Of a stretch of 64,000 nucleotides of DNA, positions 1-12,246 are shown piece after piece. The position numbers were made by a program, and so were the translations under genes. The DNA is taken from assembly GCF_016545825.1 (NCBI RefSeq), contig NC_052619.1, positions 28,435,803 to 28,499,802 of the forward strand, in the 5' to 3' direction. The DNA is from Eucalyptus grandis (Eukaryota; Streptophyta; Magnoliopsida; Myrtales; Myrtaceae). A model generated the notes under the pieces. That model had not been told where the DNA came from. It did no database searches and worked only from the letters and a program-made list of their open reading frames with translations. The stretch's first letter is position 1, and each line of letters opens with the position of its first letter.

Positions 1-1171
<1,171 letters not shown>

Positions 1172-1650
1172 TGTGAAAGTAATAATTATATTGAGCTTTA
1201 ACCAGCAAATACAAAGCGAACCGGCACCAAGCTTGCACTCAAAATGAGAAAATGGCATAATGAGTAGAAGGGTGCCGAAAGAAAAGAATAGCCAACAATG
1301 GCAGATAGTGGAAGGGTGCCGAAAGAAAAGAACAGCCAACAATGGCAGAACAAGCCACACAGCTAAACCAAACCATCAAGGTAGCAGCCAGAAGTAAGAC
1401 CAACTATCCAAAAGGCAACAAGCCAGCCAAACAATGGCAACCCACACGCCGCCCTCACTGAACAGCAACTAGGCATGAGATCCGCGCCAGCAGTGAGGAG
1501 ATCCGAGCCAGCAGCCAACCAAACGGCGAGACTCCATCTTGTACCACAGCTACATCCGTGAATCTCATCAGCCTTGAGCCATCCAGCAGTAACAATAGCA
1601 ACCACAGCTAAGGAACACTTGGCTCCGCAGGCCTAGGAGAGAAATCAGAA
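1172..1650 (-). mobile_element. LINE-like 3' end, 5'-truncated
   Basis: Read on the minus strand, this stretch shares several blocks with the LINE tail at 42886-43360. Both have TTTCTTTCGGCACCCTTCC-type sequence, then a GGTTAAA..TCAATATA block, then an A-rich tail. Here the tail is the (TAA)n array at 1041-1171. A 44-bp segment (from about 1268 and again from about 1312) is tandemly duplicated inside it. No reverse transcriptase reading frame is left. The upstream limit is a guess. Confidence 0.55.
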
Positions 1651-2370
1651 GCAATAAAAAAAAAAGTGCAAAGAAATAGAGATTACCAAGCAATTCCTTC
1701 ATTTGCAAAGAGATTCCAAAATGGGCAAGACAAAAGCCATAGTTTTGCCCCGGTACAGGGCGCATGGTGAACAAGGTGATAATCGGTGCTACAAAATTAA
1801 AACCCATCAACTACAGAAATGAGGAAACAATTCGAAAACTCATGTTCCTAGCAGCCAATCATCTTTAAAAAACTTGAAATGCAACTGTAGCCAAACAGTC
1901 TTCATGCACTTTTGATTTTTATATATCAAATAACACCAATGAACTAATGTACAAGTGACTCGCCACAAACTAGAAGATTTATTTAGCTATAGGTTTTTGG
2001 TCAAATTATCAGCTATAGGTTTGAATGCTTGAAAAGATCAACCGGAATTTGTCTTTTACAATGACAATCAGGGGCTGAAATACAGGGACTTAGGACCAGA
2101 AATGCACGAAAGACATTTCACGAACCATTTGCACTGTGCTACACCCTACACCAGAATTGTTTTGTTGTGCCGCTAATTAAAACAACATTCACCAAGCTCA
2201 TACATCAACCATTCACTACTCATAGAGCAAATAAAACCTACTTCTTTTTTTATTTATGTCAGCTTCGTGACCCTTTTCCACATCACACGCTGTCATTACT
2301 GCAACGTCCAAGCCATTCACTTCTCTAATTTGTCAGTTAATTAGTAGATTTCAACCAAGCACGCTACCAT
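1651..2370. other. Intergenic, nothing recognised
   Basis: AT-rich sequence with no convincing reading frame, repeat or RNA gene. Confidence 0.5.
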
Positions 2371-3345
2371 CGACATGTCAATCCTACGGAATTCAAAGAA
2401 AAAGTTTTCATACCTGGCCAATGTAGGCACGGCCGACCAAATCAGTCCCATCAAGGACGATGTCAAACCTCATGACCTGAATGGGAAAAAGCGTCCAATC
2501 CCATTGTCCTTCAACTTTAACCTCAAGCTATCCGAGATCCTAAAATTCGACAAAGCGATGGGGTTCTCCTCAATCTCTGCATCGGAAATGGTTGAAGGCG
2601 AAGGTGGAGGCAAAGGGAGCTCGGGACCCAGTTGTGATCAAGAGGTAGAGGGGGCTTCAGGACCCAACTGCAATCGATAGGGCTCTTGGGAGGCGATGTG
2701 CAAATGACCGGTGATGCCTTTGGGGAGGCGGAGGAGGAGAAGAAGGCCTCAAGTCCCAACCATCGACCTCGAGGACATAGAGTCCAAAACCTCGTGGCGG
2801 CTCGAGTTGGAGCCGATGAGGCGTTCGTCAGAGGGACGCAATCAGACGAAGGTTCAGAAGTTGCTAAGAGACCAACGCGAACACAAACCTTGTGCTTAAT
2901 CTCCGCGGGAATAGTCGGAGGTGGAGGGGGTTGGGACCCGACTATGATTGGTGAGGCTTCGAGGTGCTAGAGGCAAATGACCGGCGAGGCTTTAGGGAGG
3001 AAAGCATAATCGGAGCCGGGCGAACACAAACCTTGTGCTCGATCTCCGTGGGAACAATCGGAGGTGAGGGGGTTGGGACCCAACAACGACTGGTGAGGCT
3101 CCGACTTGCCAGAGGAAAATGACCAGCGAGGCTTTTGGGGGAGGGAAGCGGAGTCGGAGCTGGAGGTGGACACAAACCTTGTGCCTGATCTTCGTGGGAA
3201 TAGTCGAAGGCGGAAGGGGTCGGGACCTGACTGTGATAAGGCTCCAACGTGCCAGAGGCAAATGACTGGCGAGGCTTTTGAGGAGGTAGAGCCAGAGCCA
3301 AAAGCAGAAGCAGAGGGGGTGGGATGCTTGGAGAAGGAAACGTAG
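2371..3345. repeat. Degenerate GC-rich tandem repeat, unit about 140 bp
   Basis: A block close to 'gaggcaaatgaccggcgagg' recurs near 2700, 2972, 3107 and 3252, so spacing is about 135-145 bp or twice that. Each unit also carries a 'cacaaaccttgtgc' palindrome-like stretch and a 'gggaccc' motif. Several frames stay open on both strands through it, as expected for GC-rich repeats. None looks like a known protein, so I treat it as a decayed minisatellite or transposon core. Confidence 0.6.
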
Positions 3346-3380
3346 GTCTCGGTCATTCTCTGTTTGTTCTCCTGCATGCA

Positions 3381-3381
<1 letters not shown>

Positions 3382-3427
<46 letters not shown>
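3382..3427. repeat. (GA)n microsatellite
   Basis: About 22 uninterrupted GA units. Confidence 0.95.
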
Positions 3428-3429
<2 letters not shown>

Positions 3430-3560
3430 GTAGAAAATTCAATTGAGGAGAGAGAAATCTTTTGAGTGGGTCCTATCTTTTCTTCTGCCAACGAGCCGAG
3501 CTAAGCCGAGCCAGTCCTTCCATTTTCTAGTGGGTCCCATAGGACACGTGTCGAGATTCG

Positions 3561-3611
3561 AGTGGTATGTGTGCACCACGTCAACAGATGACGTGGCACA
3601 CTCATACCATT
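3561..3611. other. Hairpin with paired ACGT-core (bZIP-type) sites
   Basis: Two 23-base arms (3561-3583 and 3589-3611) are inverted copies matching at 19 of 23 positions around a 5-base spacer. The inner 8 bp are perfect: CCACGTCA, spacer, TGACGTGG. These are the ACGT cores bound by plant bZIP factors. No gene start lies nearby. It could be a foldback remnant, or a regulatory fragment lying just outside the hAT element that starts at 3745. Confidence 0.5.
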
Positions 3612-4494
3612 GAATATTTTCCCGTCAAAATAAGAGCCTTAGAAGGCCAAGTCAAGCGCCCTTAGCCAAAGTTGCTTTCACACATCAGTGTTCACTAAGT
3701 TGATCTGTGTTTGATGCCCTCTTTTGTCTTTCGTTTGACTCGATTAGGGGTGATCGAGTCCAGAGTGGGTAAGGTTTAGACCTTGACCCTGTACCCGACC
3801 CTGTTATAACCAGTTCCCATTTTTTGGACCCTGTACCCGACCCACCCCCCCGGTCCGGTTCCCCCAACCTTTTTATTTGGAACTTTTTTGCATAAAATTT
3901 TCTTATTTTTAAAACCTTTTGTTTTGCATAAAAACCGAGAGGACTAAAATTAAAAACACTATCAATCGAAATGCTAATGACTCTCATTCTTATCCAAAAG
4001 TTCCTAGGTATCACCATGCACGCTTTCAAACCTGCAAAACATTGAGAAAAGAAAAGTTCCTAGGTATCACCATGCTAATGAAAGGGACAAAGTCAACCTG
4101 AGAACTGATGCTAAATTATGTATACTTTTGAGAATATTAGCTTGCATTATTTTCTGCAACGTTTTTAGCTCTTAGCTAGTGTTGGGTACAACCATGAAAA
4201 GAAAAGAAAGTTTTACCTTTACATATGCATAATTTTGGGCAAACAACTTCAATTTTCTCTAAATAGGCAATGTTTTACAAACTCAATTTATATCTAATTA
4301 TGTAGCTGTTAGGTATCCATCTCATATGGAGCTGTTAAACCCAAAAGAGGAAGGGGAAAAAAGGATCAAACTTCAAATTTGTGAAGAAAATTTCTGTCAT
4401 CTAACCTAAGGGGAAAAGAACTGTAAATCCTTTCTCTATGATCTATAGCAGAAGACTTGTAATCACCAAACAGACGGAACGATACTACTAGGAC

Positions 4495-4622
4495 TCATAG
4501 AACTGATGTAGGCGGAGTATCCCATATATCGAACACATTCTCCTCGCTATGTAATGTGAAGAGCCGATCTCCGCCAATCGAAAAATCACAAATGGAACCT
4601 CCATAACTTCTTTGAAGCCTCG
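4495..4622 (-). pseudogene. Probable captured gene fragment (WD40-like C-terminus?)
   Basis: The minus strand reads a complex, non-repetitive peptide of about 40 residues (...GGSICDFSIGGDRLFTLHSE...) ending in a stop. An F-x-I-W-D motif near the end resembles the last blade of a WD40 protein. It lies in the hAT element next to the Rab fragment. Parent gene not identified; the WD40 reading is tentative. Confidence 0.35.
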
Positions 4623-4788
4623 AAGTCAGAACCTAGTCAGGACTGCTGAAAACCGAAATGCAGTCACTCATGGACGAAAATAACTGCCCGTCATGCAATG
4701 CCCATTTACAGAAAACCAAATCCGAGACAGAACAACAAGAATTCAAAAAAGAAAAAGAAGAATCAAAAGTTGGAGAAAAGGGGAGACA

Positions 4789-4894
4789 TTTCTTGACTAG
4801 CAGTGTCCCAAATCTGAGCCTTGATGACCTTGCCGTTGACAGTGAGAGTGCGGGTGGCGAACTTGACGCCAATGGTGGACTTGGACTCGAGCTT
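4789..4894 (-). pseudogene. RabA-type small GTPase fragment inside the hAT element
   Basis: The minus strand encodes [16 protein letters not shown] followed by a [11 protein letters not shown] segment. These are the switch I to switch II region of plant RabA/Rab11 GTPases, where intact proteins have the E-F form after STIGV and DTAGQE. Here the switch II glycine is Ser, and sequence after SQEM no longer matches. The P-loop, NKxD and C-terminal cysteines are absent, so it cannot make a working GTPase. It is best read as a fragment captured by the surrounding transposon. Confidence 0.8.
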
Positions 4895-5506
4895 ACAGAT
4901 GAGGAAGCCGGCGATGGATGAAATAGAGCGACAGAGAGCTAGCGATGGCGCGACTGTGAGCCGGCTGATGATGGATGGAAGTGAGCAAGGAAGACACATG
5001 AACGATGAAGGAAAACGCCGATTTCAGACCCTTCCTAGTCCTCCCCAATCCAAGGCGAGCTCGAAGAAGAGGTCTTTTACTCGAAGTAGATGAAAGATGA
5101 AGGAAAACGCTGAAGTCTGCGAGGAGTGCGAGAGACGGAGATGCAAGGAGTGCGAGAGACAGAGAGAGAGGTAAAGAAAGAAACGGGGAACAAATTAGGG
5201 TTTTGGTTTTGGACTCTTGGGTTGGGCTTACAAAGCAGTTCCTAAACCGGTCCGGTCGATCCGGTTCCCGGGTGGGTAATCCCTCGAAACCAGTTCCCAA
5301 ACTGGTTTAAACCGGTTCTGAATTTTGGGAACCACCCAGACCGATTTCAACGGGAACCGGTTCCCGACCCTATTTTCCAGATGGGCCGGTCCAGGAACCG
5401 GGTTTACCCAGTCCGGTTGCACACCCCTAGACTTGATGCCAAAGACATTCTACCATTTCACATTAGTATTTTCTTTCTTTTCAGAGAACGAACAAGTTCA
5501 TTTAAA

Positions 5507-5729
5507 GTTCTGTTTGTTTCGCAGAAATGAATGGTGTAGAAAATAATTTTCTTGAAAATGACTTGTATTGCTTGATAGGACTAACTAATAAATAATGTTT
5601 TCAATATCGACAAAATTTATATCTAAACATGATGAAATTTTGCTTTGCTTGTTCATTTTGTAAGCAAGATGTAATTCATTATAGAAAATATTTTTCAAAT
5701 CAATCATTTTTCGTGAAACACACTCTAAG
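5507..5729. mobile_element. Small MITE-like inverted-repeat element
   Basis: The left end (GTTCTGTTTGTTTCGCAGAA) is matched by an imperfect inverted copy on the right (ending TTTTTCGTGAAACACACTC). The 220-bp interior is AT-rich and non-coding. Similar GTTTGTTTC ends recur at 23775, 31937 and 44182. No clean target duplication was seen. Confidence 0.45.
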
Positions 5730-5748
5730 TAAGTATAGCTTTTCATGG

Positions 5749-6310
5749 GGAAAACTATCAAAAACATTATAAACCTTTCAATTGAACCAATTTAGTCATA
5801 AATATTTTCACATTAGTACCAATTCAACTCATCTAATCAATTTTGACCAAGCGACGATGATGTGGACATTGGGCTTGGTCTTTGCTTATGCCAGTGAACA
5901 CTGATGTGGTAATTTTAAAATAAATTTATTTTTTTTAATTTTTTTATTAATTTTTCCTTTTCCTTTTCTTTTTCCTCTTCTTCCTCTTAGCCTTCTTCTC
6001 TCATAGTGGCCGGTGAGCCGTCGAGTGAGGGCTTCACGGCCCTTGCCCAACCTCACCCAAGGCCACAAGGGAGGCAGCTTCGCCCATATATGGGTGAGGC
6101 TAGTCTCACCATGGCCTAGCCACAAGTGAACGCGACCTTGCCTATGGCCTAGCCACAGGTGAAGGCAGCCTTGCCCATGGCTGGCGAGGCCATGGGGACC
6201 TTCGCGGCCATTTCAACATTCGCTAGCCAACCGGTGTTCACATTAGTGCCGGCTAACTAAAATTGGTCTGATGGATTGAATTTGTACCAATGTGGCAAAT
6301 GGAGAGATTG
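5749..6310. mobile_element. Partial TIR element with GC-rich core
   Basis: The left arm (near 5806, CACATTAGTACCAATTCAAC) has an imperfect inverted partner near 6240-6290. They flank A/G-rich and then GC-rich sequence with repeated 'cacaagtgaacg..ccttgcc' blocks. The outermost GGGAAAACTATCAAAAAC terminus on the left has no matching right end, so the element is truncated or decayed. Non-coding. Confidence 0.4.
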
Positions 6311-8542
6311 ACCATTTACAACAAGCAACTCAATATTAAAACACAAATTTTGACTGGGATACATATTGGGAGTAATATGATGGATCGGTTACACCACATC
6401 ATATGAGTTGCGTATAGGCTAAGTTGGTTTATTTGACATGACCAACCAACTCAACAGTTACATGTTGGGCCTTTTCCCATTTGAATTATTTAGCCAATGG
6501 CCTTTCAGGCCGTCTCCTTAGATCTTTTGGGCCCAAAGGGCCTTTTAGGACACACGAGCATGATATGGCCCTAGCGAACACAATAGGCGATGCTAGCCCA
6601 TCATGCTATAATGCCAAGCATAGTGTCAATGCTTAGCTTGATTAGCTATGTAACTGATGTCAATTATTTAACATATGCATAAAATACTTTTCCCTTACTC
6701 ATAAATTTTTTAATTACCTTCATTAGAAGCCTTAAATTATTTAAGGTTTGAAGTTTGGGATGGAGACTTGCTTACACAAAAATGAAAAAGAAGAAAAAAA
6801 TGGAAAGTTTAAAATCATAATCAACTTTATTACATACCTAATCACTTTACATCCTCTATTTTAAAAATTAGAAAAACTATAATGATTTTTCTAATAATAC
6901 CCCAAATTACTCCTTATTGGAACTTCACCCACAAAATTGCACTCGATCCCCCCAAATGCCTCTTACCAACTTAAAAGCCCTAGTTTCACTCTTCTTTCTT
7001 TTAAAATACCCCATCTATCAACTCTGCTATACCTATCGCTAAATCACGGTCACCATCGTGGTCATGAGGAAATAATCTAATCAATTCTAAATACGGATGC
7101 TAATTTAATTATAAATTTTTAAAATTTTCCAATTTAGTCATAAGTTTCTGTTAGAAATTCTAATATAATGCTTCCAATCAACATTCACCGGAAATCACTG
7201 ACTCGAAATAGTATTCATATAATTAGCTTATAACTAATTGGATAATTATCACAAGTGATTGTCGGCAAAACCTCGCGACGACGCAAGAGCGAGAGAGAGG
7301 TGGTGACGGGGTAATGCTGACCAGGGTCGGATATGATGGCATGATCAAATAATTCTGACTTGACTGCTAATTCATCATGGGGAACCTAGCTTGAAATAAT
7401 AGGTTAAGGAGCAGCTCCGTCTGATGCATGATGGTATCTGTCAATGTTCATGAAGTGCAGCAGCGCTGACTTTTCTCATGCGGTTGCTTTTCATCGTTTC
7501 TCACCACCTTCCAATGTCTCCGTCTATGATAATAACAATCCTTGACTTTATCAGCGGAGCAAAAGGAGAGAACCATTTAAAGCCCAATGGAATCGGTTGA
7601 GTGTATTAAGGGCTTAATTTGGAACGCGAAAGGTTCTATACTTGAACAGAAACCATCGTGGACCTCAATCTAGAAGAGCATTATTTAACCCTACTGGAAT
7701 CGATCGAGTCTTTCAAGGACTTAATTTAGACACAACATAAAACTTAGTATCCGAATAGAAACATCGTTATATTCAGTCAATTTGAGTGAACATAGATACT
7801 TGCAAGCACCCGGAGAGATTTCTTGGGTTGAATTATCAGACTCCTGATATTTTATTATTCTCAACAAAAAAAAATAATAAAAAGCACTCTCATAATAATA
7901 TAGTCATGTAAGGAGGTAAGATAAAAGTTTGAAAATGAGAGTAGATTAGGTGTAGAGTAAGATTGACCAAAAAAAGATAAATAAGAAGGACAAGGATGTG
8001 TGGTTCTACGGATTTCACACCTACATTTAATGAATAGAGAAAAGTAAGAAATAGTTTCACCCAATTAAGTAATTAAAGTGTTAAGCATAACATCTTATTT
8101 CTAACCCAATATTAATCAGGGCCCAAGTATAAAATGGCGAAAGAAAAGGCCCCCGCTAAGTAATTTAAGAGGCCGAAGCTAAGCCCAGATGCAGAAGATG
8201 AAGAGAAAGGCCATGTCGAGTTTTGTCTTGAAGGCCCGAAAAGTAACATGGTATGATTCAATAGGTTTCTTATCGATTATACTTTCGATGCTATCTATAA
8301 GAAAAATAGAATAAATGATTTTTTTTTCATTGTCATCCTTAAAAAAAATTATATTTTAACTGTTGTTCCTTCTAAACAATCGATACATCACTAATGAGAT
8401 AGGAACCGTACCTCCAAATACTTTGACTTTATTTAAGTACCTTCAGACTTTAATAACGACGGAAGCGGGATGAGTTGGGAATGGCTTACCTCTTTCTAAG
8501 TCCTCTTGTTAACTTTTTGTTATTTTTCAAGTCTATCTCAAA
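6311..8542. other. Intergenic, AT-rich, no gene seen
   Basis: Short decayed frames only. A duplicated theme ('aatcgatcgag..cttaattt') near 7590 and 7690 hints at old repeats. Nothing else can be supported. Confidence 0.5.
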
Positions 8543-9047
8543 CTAGGAGTGAGCAGTTCCATATTCCATATATGTTTCTCTTGGAACTTAAAATCTACCT
8601 TATCATAGGTTCTAAGGTCAATTTCAAGATTTAGCTAGATTCCACTTATAATATTAATAAGCGATTGTAATTAATTATTACTTTTAATAATTACCATTTG
8701 TTATTATAATCCACTTACTATAACTTATATTTAGACACGTGAAGAGTATGAAATATTAATAAAGTAAAAATTTTAGTCATAAAATGAAAATTCAGACTAA
8801 TGATTTCAGATTATATACTTATCATCAGAAGTTATGGAATACTAAGGATCATGAGAAGACATAGACAAAAAACTCGTTTGGAGTTCCAAGTTTAAAGTTT
8901 TAGGTTCCACCTACTTAAAATCTAGAACTTACCCATCAAAATAGGTTTTCCAATTTTAGAAATCTAGAATTGATCTTGCATACTTTGATGGTTTCCCAAT
9001 TTTTGGAATCTAGAATTGATCTTGCATACTTTGGAACTTAGCACCAG
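8543..9047. mobile_element. Decayed hAT-like MITE
   Basis: The left end TAGGAGTGAGCAGTTCC resembles the hAT-like ends at 3745 and 63580. A weak inverted partner lies near 9030-9047. The interior repeats 'tctagaattgatcttgcata' at about 8963 and 9011. No target duplication was identified, so this is tentative. Confidence 0.3.
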
Positions 9048-9782
9048 ACAGATTTTCACTAGTCTAATTCTCCGATTTTAACTATCTTGAAACCATGCTA
9101 ACTCCATCTCGAACCTATTAGGATTTCGACATCAAATCCTAAAGCCACATCATTGAAGTAGTCGAATGCCCACGTAGATATATCACACTAAATTCATAAT
9201 AGACCTAACTTAGTAATCGGATATTTGCTCCCATACCTCGAATTATCAAAACAAATAAGTAAATAGCCCTCAACAGTTTTACAAACACAATTCAAATTCA
9301 TTGGGAAAAAGTGTCAAAGAATCTTAAACCTATCGTATGACTGCATATTAGTGCCAAATTTTTTAATTTGATCAATTTAAATCTAACCTTTTTTATGATT
9401 TTCCAATAAAATCCTTCAGGGCAAAGCTGAAAATAGCTGATTTTTTGGATAATTCATGCTTGAATGGCTCTGATTTGAATTCCCATAGAGTTGGGATACC
9501 GTAATTTGGTAAGAACGTTTCGGATTTACCCACCTGATGAGTCTTTAAAATACTCAAACCCCAACGAGACTAGAATATTAATGCACATGCACTAAATCAC
9601 CTTAGTACTGTAGTGGAAATAAATGTATTTCGATGATAAAACACATCTCGAATTCGTGGATCATAACTTCCGAGGTTCCTTGCCTAAACTTCAGAAGAAG
9701 AAAATCGACCGGATAAGGGGATCTCTTTCTGCTCTTCTTATCATCGACCTCAAGCAGCCTCCAATATTAGGTTCCGAAATAG

Positions 9783-9820
<38 letters not shown>

Positions 9821-10430
9821 GGTGGCGGCGGTGGTTATGAAGCTGACTGACTGGTGTCGAACCCCGGTGGTGGCTAGAGGAGGAGATGCTAGTCGTGGAA
9901 GCAAGCATTACGAAAATGTCACTAGTTCAAGGGGTCGATTGAACATGGTTACGTTTCCCTCCACCAAGGACACTCAAACTAGATTTCTGACGATTGGTTC
10001 GTATACATTCCTGTCGAGTGCGGACATTAACGTTCGTCGCACTAAAACCTCTTCGCTCTCTGTCCGTCTGCCCAACAGACCTAGTAGATCTGAGCTCGTC
10101 GCCCTCCACAACCCCTACTGTGAAATCGTCTTGGGCCATCCGCGCTTTTTCTGAGGTAAAGCAGAGAGAGAGACAGAGAGAGAGGACAAACCAGATACCG
10201 ACTTCGAGCAACAATGGCGAAGGTGGAGTCTTTCGAAGACGATAAAGCGACAGCGCCGGCGATGACGGCGCGTCGTCAAAGTCTAGGTCAGACTAAGAGG
10301 GAAGGAGGGGGAGGAGGGCGTTGCAAGTTTCATCTGTGGGTGTTAGTGTTACACTTATCTACATGCAAAAGATTTGACAAATCCAAACGCTTATCTAATG
10401 AGGAAATGGACAATGTCGAATGTTTATTCA
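9048..10430. other. Intergenic, fragment of a TIR element and a (GA)n tract
   Basis: A GGGAAAAAGTGTCAAAG terminus near 9302 resembles the left end of the element at 5749 but has no partner. A (GA)n tract lies at about 9786-9816. Several frames of 75-112 codons are open between 9623 and 10528 on both strands, but none matches a family I recognise. The part nearest 10430 may be the 3' UTR of the LEA gene. Confidence 0.45.
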
Positions 10431-10509
10431 TCATCATAAGCGTGGCAAAAGAAAGAAAACCACTAGCACTCTCTGTTCCACAAACACATAAAGATCACAG
10501 ACGTTCCAA

Positions 10510-10797
10510 CTACTTGAGGACTGCCTGACGATGGGTGGCCTCGGCCGGGCCGAGCTCGGCCTCGGAAGAGACGGCGCTGCCCGGCATGGTGGGGGCGTCG
10601 GTGGTGCCGGCGCCACGGCCGGGCTTCGGCTCCAGGTGGCCCTGAGCGCCGTAGCCTTGGAGTTTGTAGTCCTCCAGGTCCTTGTACTGCATGTAAGGGC
10701 TGTCCTTGATCGGGAGCCCCTCCAGGCTCGGCTGCTTCTTCCCCTCTTCGGCCTGGCCTCTCTTTCCCTCCTGACGATGCGCCTCTTGCTTCTCCAT
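10510..10797 (-). CDS. Group 6 LEA protein (PvLEA18/LEA_6 type)
   Basis: This is a single-exon gene for a 95-residue, very hydrophilic protein with no Cys or Trp. After a Gln/Lys/Glu-rich N-terminus it carries PSLEGLPIKDSPYMQYKDLE (residues 23-42), then EDYKLQGYGAQGHLEPKPGR and a GAGTTDAPT segment. These make up the diagnostic core of LEA group 6. Family members are small, intrinsically disordered proteins that accumulate in seeds or under water deficit and probably protect other macromolecules. The usual length is 70-100 residues, so it looks complete. The start is the first Met, followed by a normal MEKQ. Three ACGT-core sites 170-220 bp upstream fit ABA control. Arabidopsis homologues At2g23110/At2g23120 sit beside the homologue of the zinc-finger gene found in this window. 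Confidence 0.9.
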   Translation of the reverse strand: MEKQEAHRQEGKRGQAEEGKKQPSLEGLPIKDSPYMQYKDLEDYKLQGYGAQGHLEPKPGRGAGTTDAPTMPGSAVSSEAELGPAEATHRQAVLK

Positions 10798-10963
10798 CTA
10801 GGTCCCTTTTCTTCTTGCTTTGAGTTTCGACTCGTCCTCTTTCTCTTTCTCTCTCTCTCTATAATGGACTAGGAATAGGAAGCAAATGATGGCATTTGTA
10901 ATGGAGGTTTCTTTCTGTGGATGAAGTCCCATTCCTTGTCCGTTTCTCTCGCCGGATGGCTTG

Positions 10964-11014
10964 CCACGTGTGGGACACGTGTGAGTCGAATGGGCCACCC
11001 ACGACCCACGTGTC
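10964..11014 (-). promoter_or_regulatory. Cluster of three ABRE/G-box sites upstream of the LEA gene
   Basis: Three ACGT cores lie within 51 bp: CCACGTGT at 10964-10971, ACACGTGT at 10975-10982 and CCCACGTGTC at 11005-11014. In gene orientation they read ACACGTGG or GACACGTGGG, the standard form bound by ABF/ABI5 bZIP factors. They lie about 170-220 bp upstream of the LEA start codon. Multiple ABREs are the usual requirement for ABA response; actual response here is inferred. Confidence 0.75.
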
Positions 11015-11276
11015 ATCCCAGGATTTGATCTTCCTATTACTTGCACTGTTTTTTTTTTTTTTTTTTGTTCTGCTCTAAGAGGTAATCCTTTCGGCCTAGT
11101 AAGTCCCACTTTCTCAGTTTCCTTATGTATAATAATGGGTACCAGGAACTCTTCAGGCATGTGGCAGTTCCAATGTCTCCAGAAAATGTGCAAATATGAT
11201 CATTTAAATCTAGATTTTGAGCAGAGAGCACCATCATGCTTATCTCTTGGATAGAGAAAAAGTCCCACTATCTTAT

Positions 11277-11480
11277 CATAACCAGTCTTTAACTATGACT
11301 AGTACTTTTCATGTTCCAACTAAAAAAGTATGGGTCGGTTTTAGGTTATATTTCCCTTCCGACAAAAATATTTCAGGTTCATAACCGGCCTTTAACTATG
11401 ACTACTATTTTCCATGTTCCAACTAAAAAAGTTCAGGTCGGTTTTAGTTTATATTTCCCTTCCGACAAAAAAATTTTAGG
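11277..11480. repeat. Two tandem copies of a ~103-bp unit
   Basis: The unit beginning CATAACC and containing CATGTTCCAACTAAAAAAGT and TATTTCCCTTCCGACAAAAA occurs at 11277 and again at 11380, with a handful of differences. It lies upstream of the LEA promoter. No function seen. Confidence 0.85.
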
Positions 11481-12246
11481 GTAGCTTTGGAAAGTGTTAA
11501 AATTGGGATTTCGTACCAAGAGTTGAGAGTGAACCTAAACTTTGATAGGTTATTTTAAGGAATTATGTCGTAAAAGTTATAGAGAGAGCGGTTTTCTCTA
11601 GGACAACCATCCGAATCGACGTCCTGTTCAAGGTGCACAGACACCCCACCGAGTACTTGAAAGCGCCAACTTTGTCCCTTCCCTTTACTAGTTTATGGAC
11701 ACCCCCCAAAATCGATTGAACTCATTCAGGCCCACCACTATCGCTCTTGCATTATCGGATAGGCCCTCTGCCTAGCCCTATTTACTGCCCGGGCCGATGA
11801 TGATGACGATGATGGTTATCGACCCGACACTCAGTTATTCAAGCATTCCATCTGACCGACCGTCTCTGTTTTTGCAGGCCGTGGCTGCTGCCCAAATGCC
11901 AAATTGCCATCACCTCCATCCATATAACTTCAGTGCTTTCGATGCCGAAAGGCTAAAGAACTTGCACAGTCCAATACATAATGCTGTCAACGACGCTATA
12001 CACTGTAAATTAACGGAAAGAAAAATGCTAAAGAAAAAAATCCCCTGTTTGCTAACATTTCATGCCTTTCTGGTTCCTCGGACAGGATAGTCAAACATCG
12101 AAACACTTAGCGCTTCAGGTTCGCATATTATTTTGCTGGAGAAAAGAACACGCCTCCTTGTCAATCCAATCTTTTCTTTCCCTAGAATTTCACGCACTCC
12201 TCTTCGAGCGAGTGACCCAATTCAATCCCTAAATCTCTTTCTTCTT
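11481..12246. other. Intergenic between LEA and subtilase genes
   Basis: No recognisable gene or element. The last 100-200 bases before 12246 are presumably the 3' UTR of the subtilase. Confidence 0.5.

Larger units (their letters stand above)
3745..5429. mobile_element. hAT-like TIR transposon carrying gene fragments (Pack-type)
   Basis: The left end begins TAGGGGTG and the right end finishes CACCCCTA, so the terminal 8 bp are perfect inverted repeats. Flanks are GACTCGAT (3737-3744) and GACTTGAT (5430-5437), an 8-bp target duplication differing by one CpG-type transition. Eight-bp duplications and TAGGG-type ends are typical of hAT elements. The subterminal regions (3745-3870 and 5220-5429) are rich in ACCCG/CCGGTT motifs in opposite orientation. 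No transposase frame is visible, so the element is non-autonomous. It carries a Rab GTPase fragment and probably a second gene fragment. Confidence 0.75.

Noticed and set aside
2375..3491. Several overlapping frames of 80-174 codons
   Set aside because: They follow the degenerate 140-bp tandem repeat, are open on both strands, and match no family.
9623..10528. Four open frames of 75-112 codons near the LEA gene
   Set aside because: Biased composition, a (GA)n tract inside, frames on both strands, and no recognisable motif.
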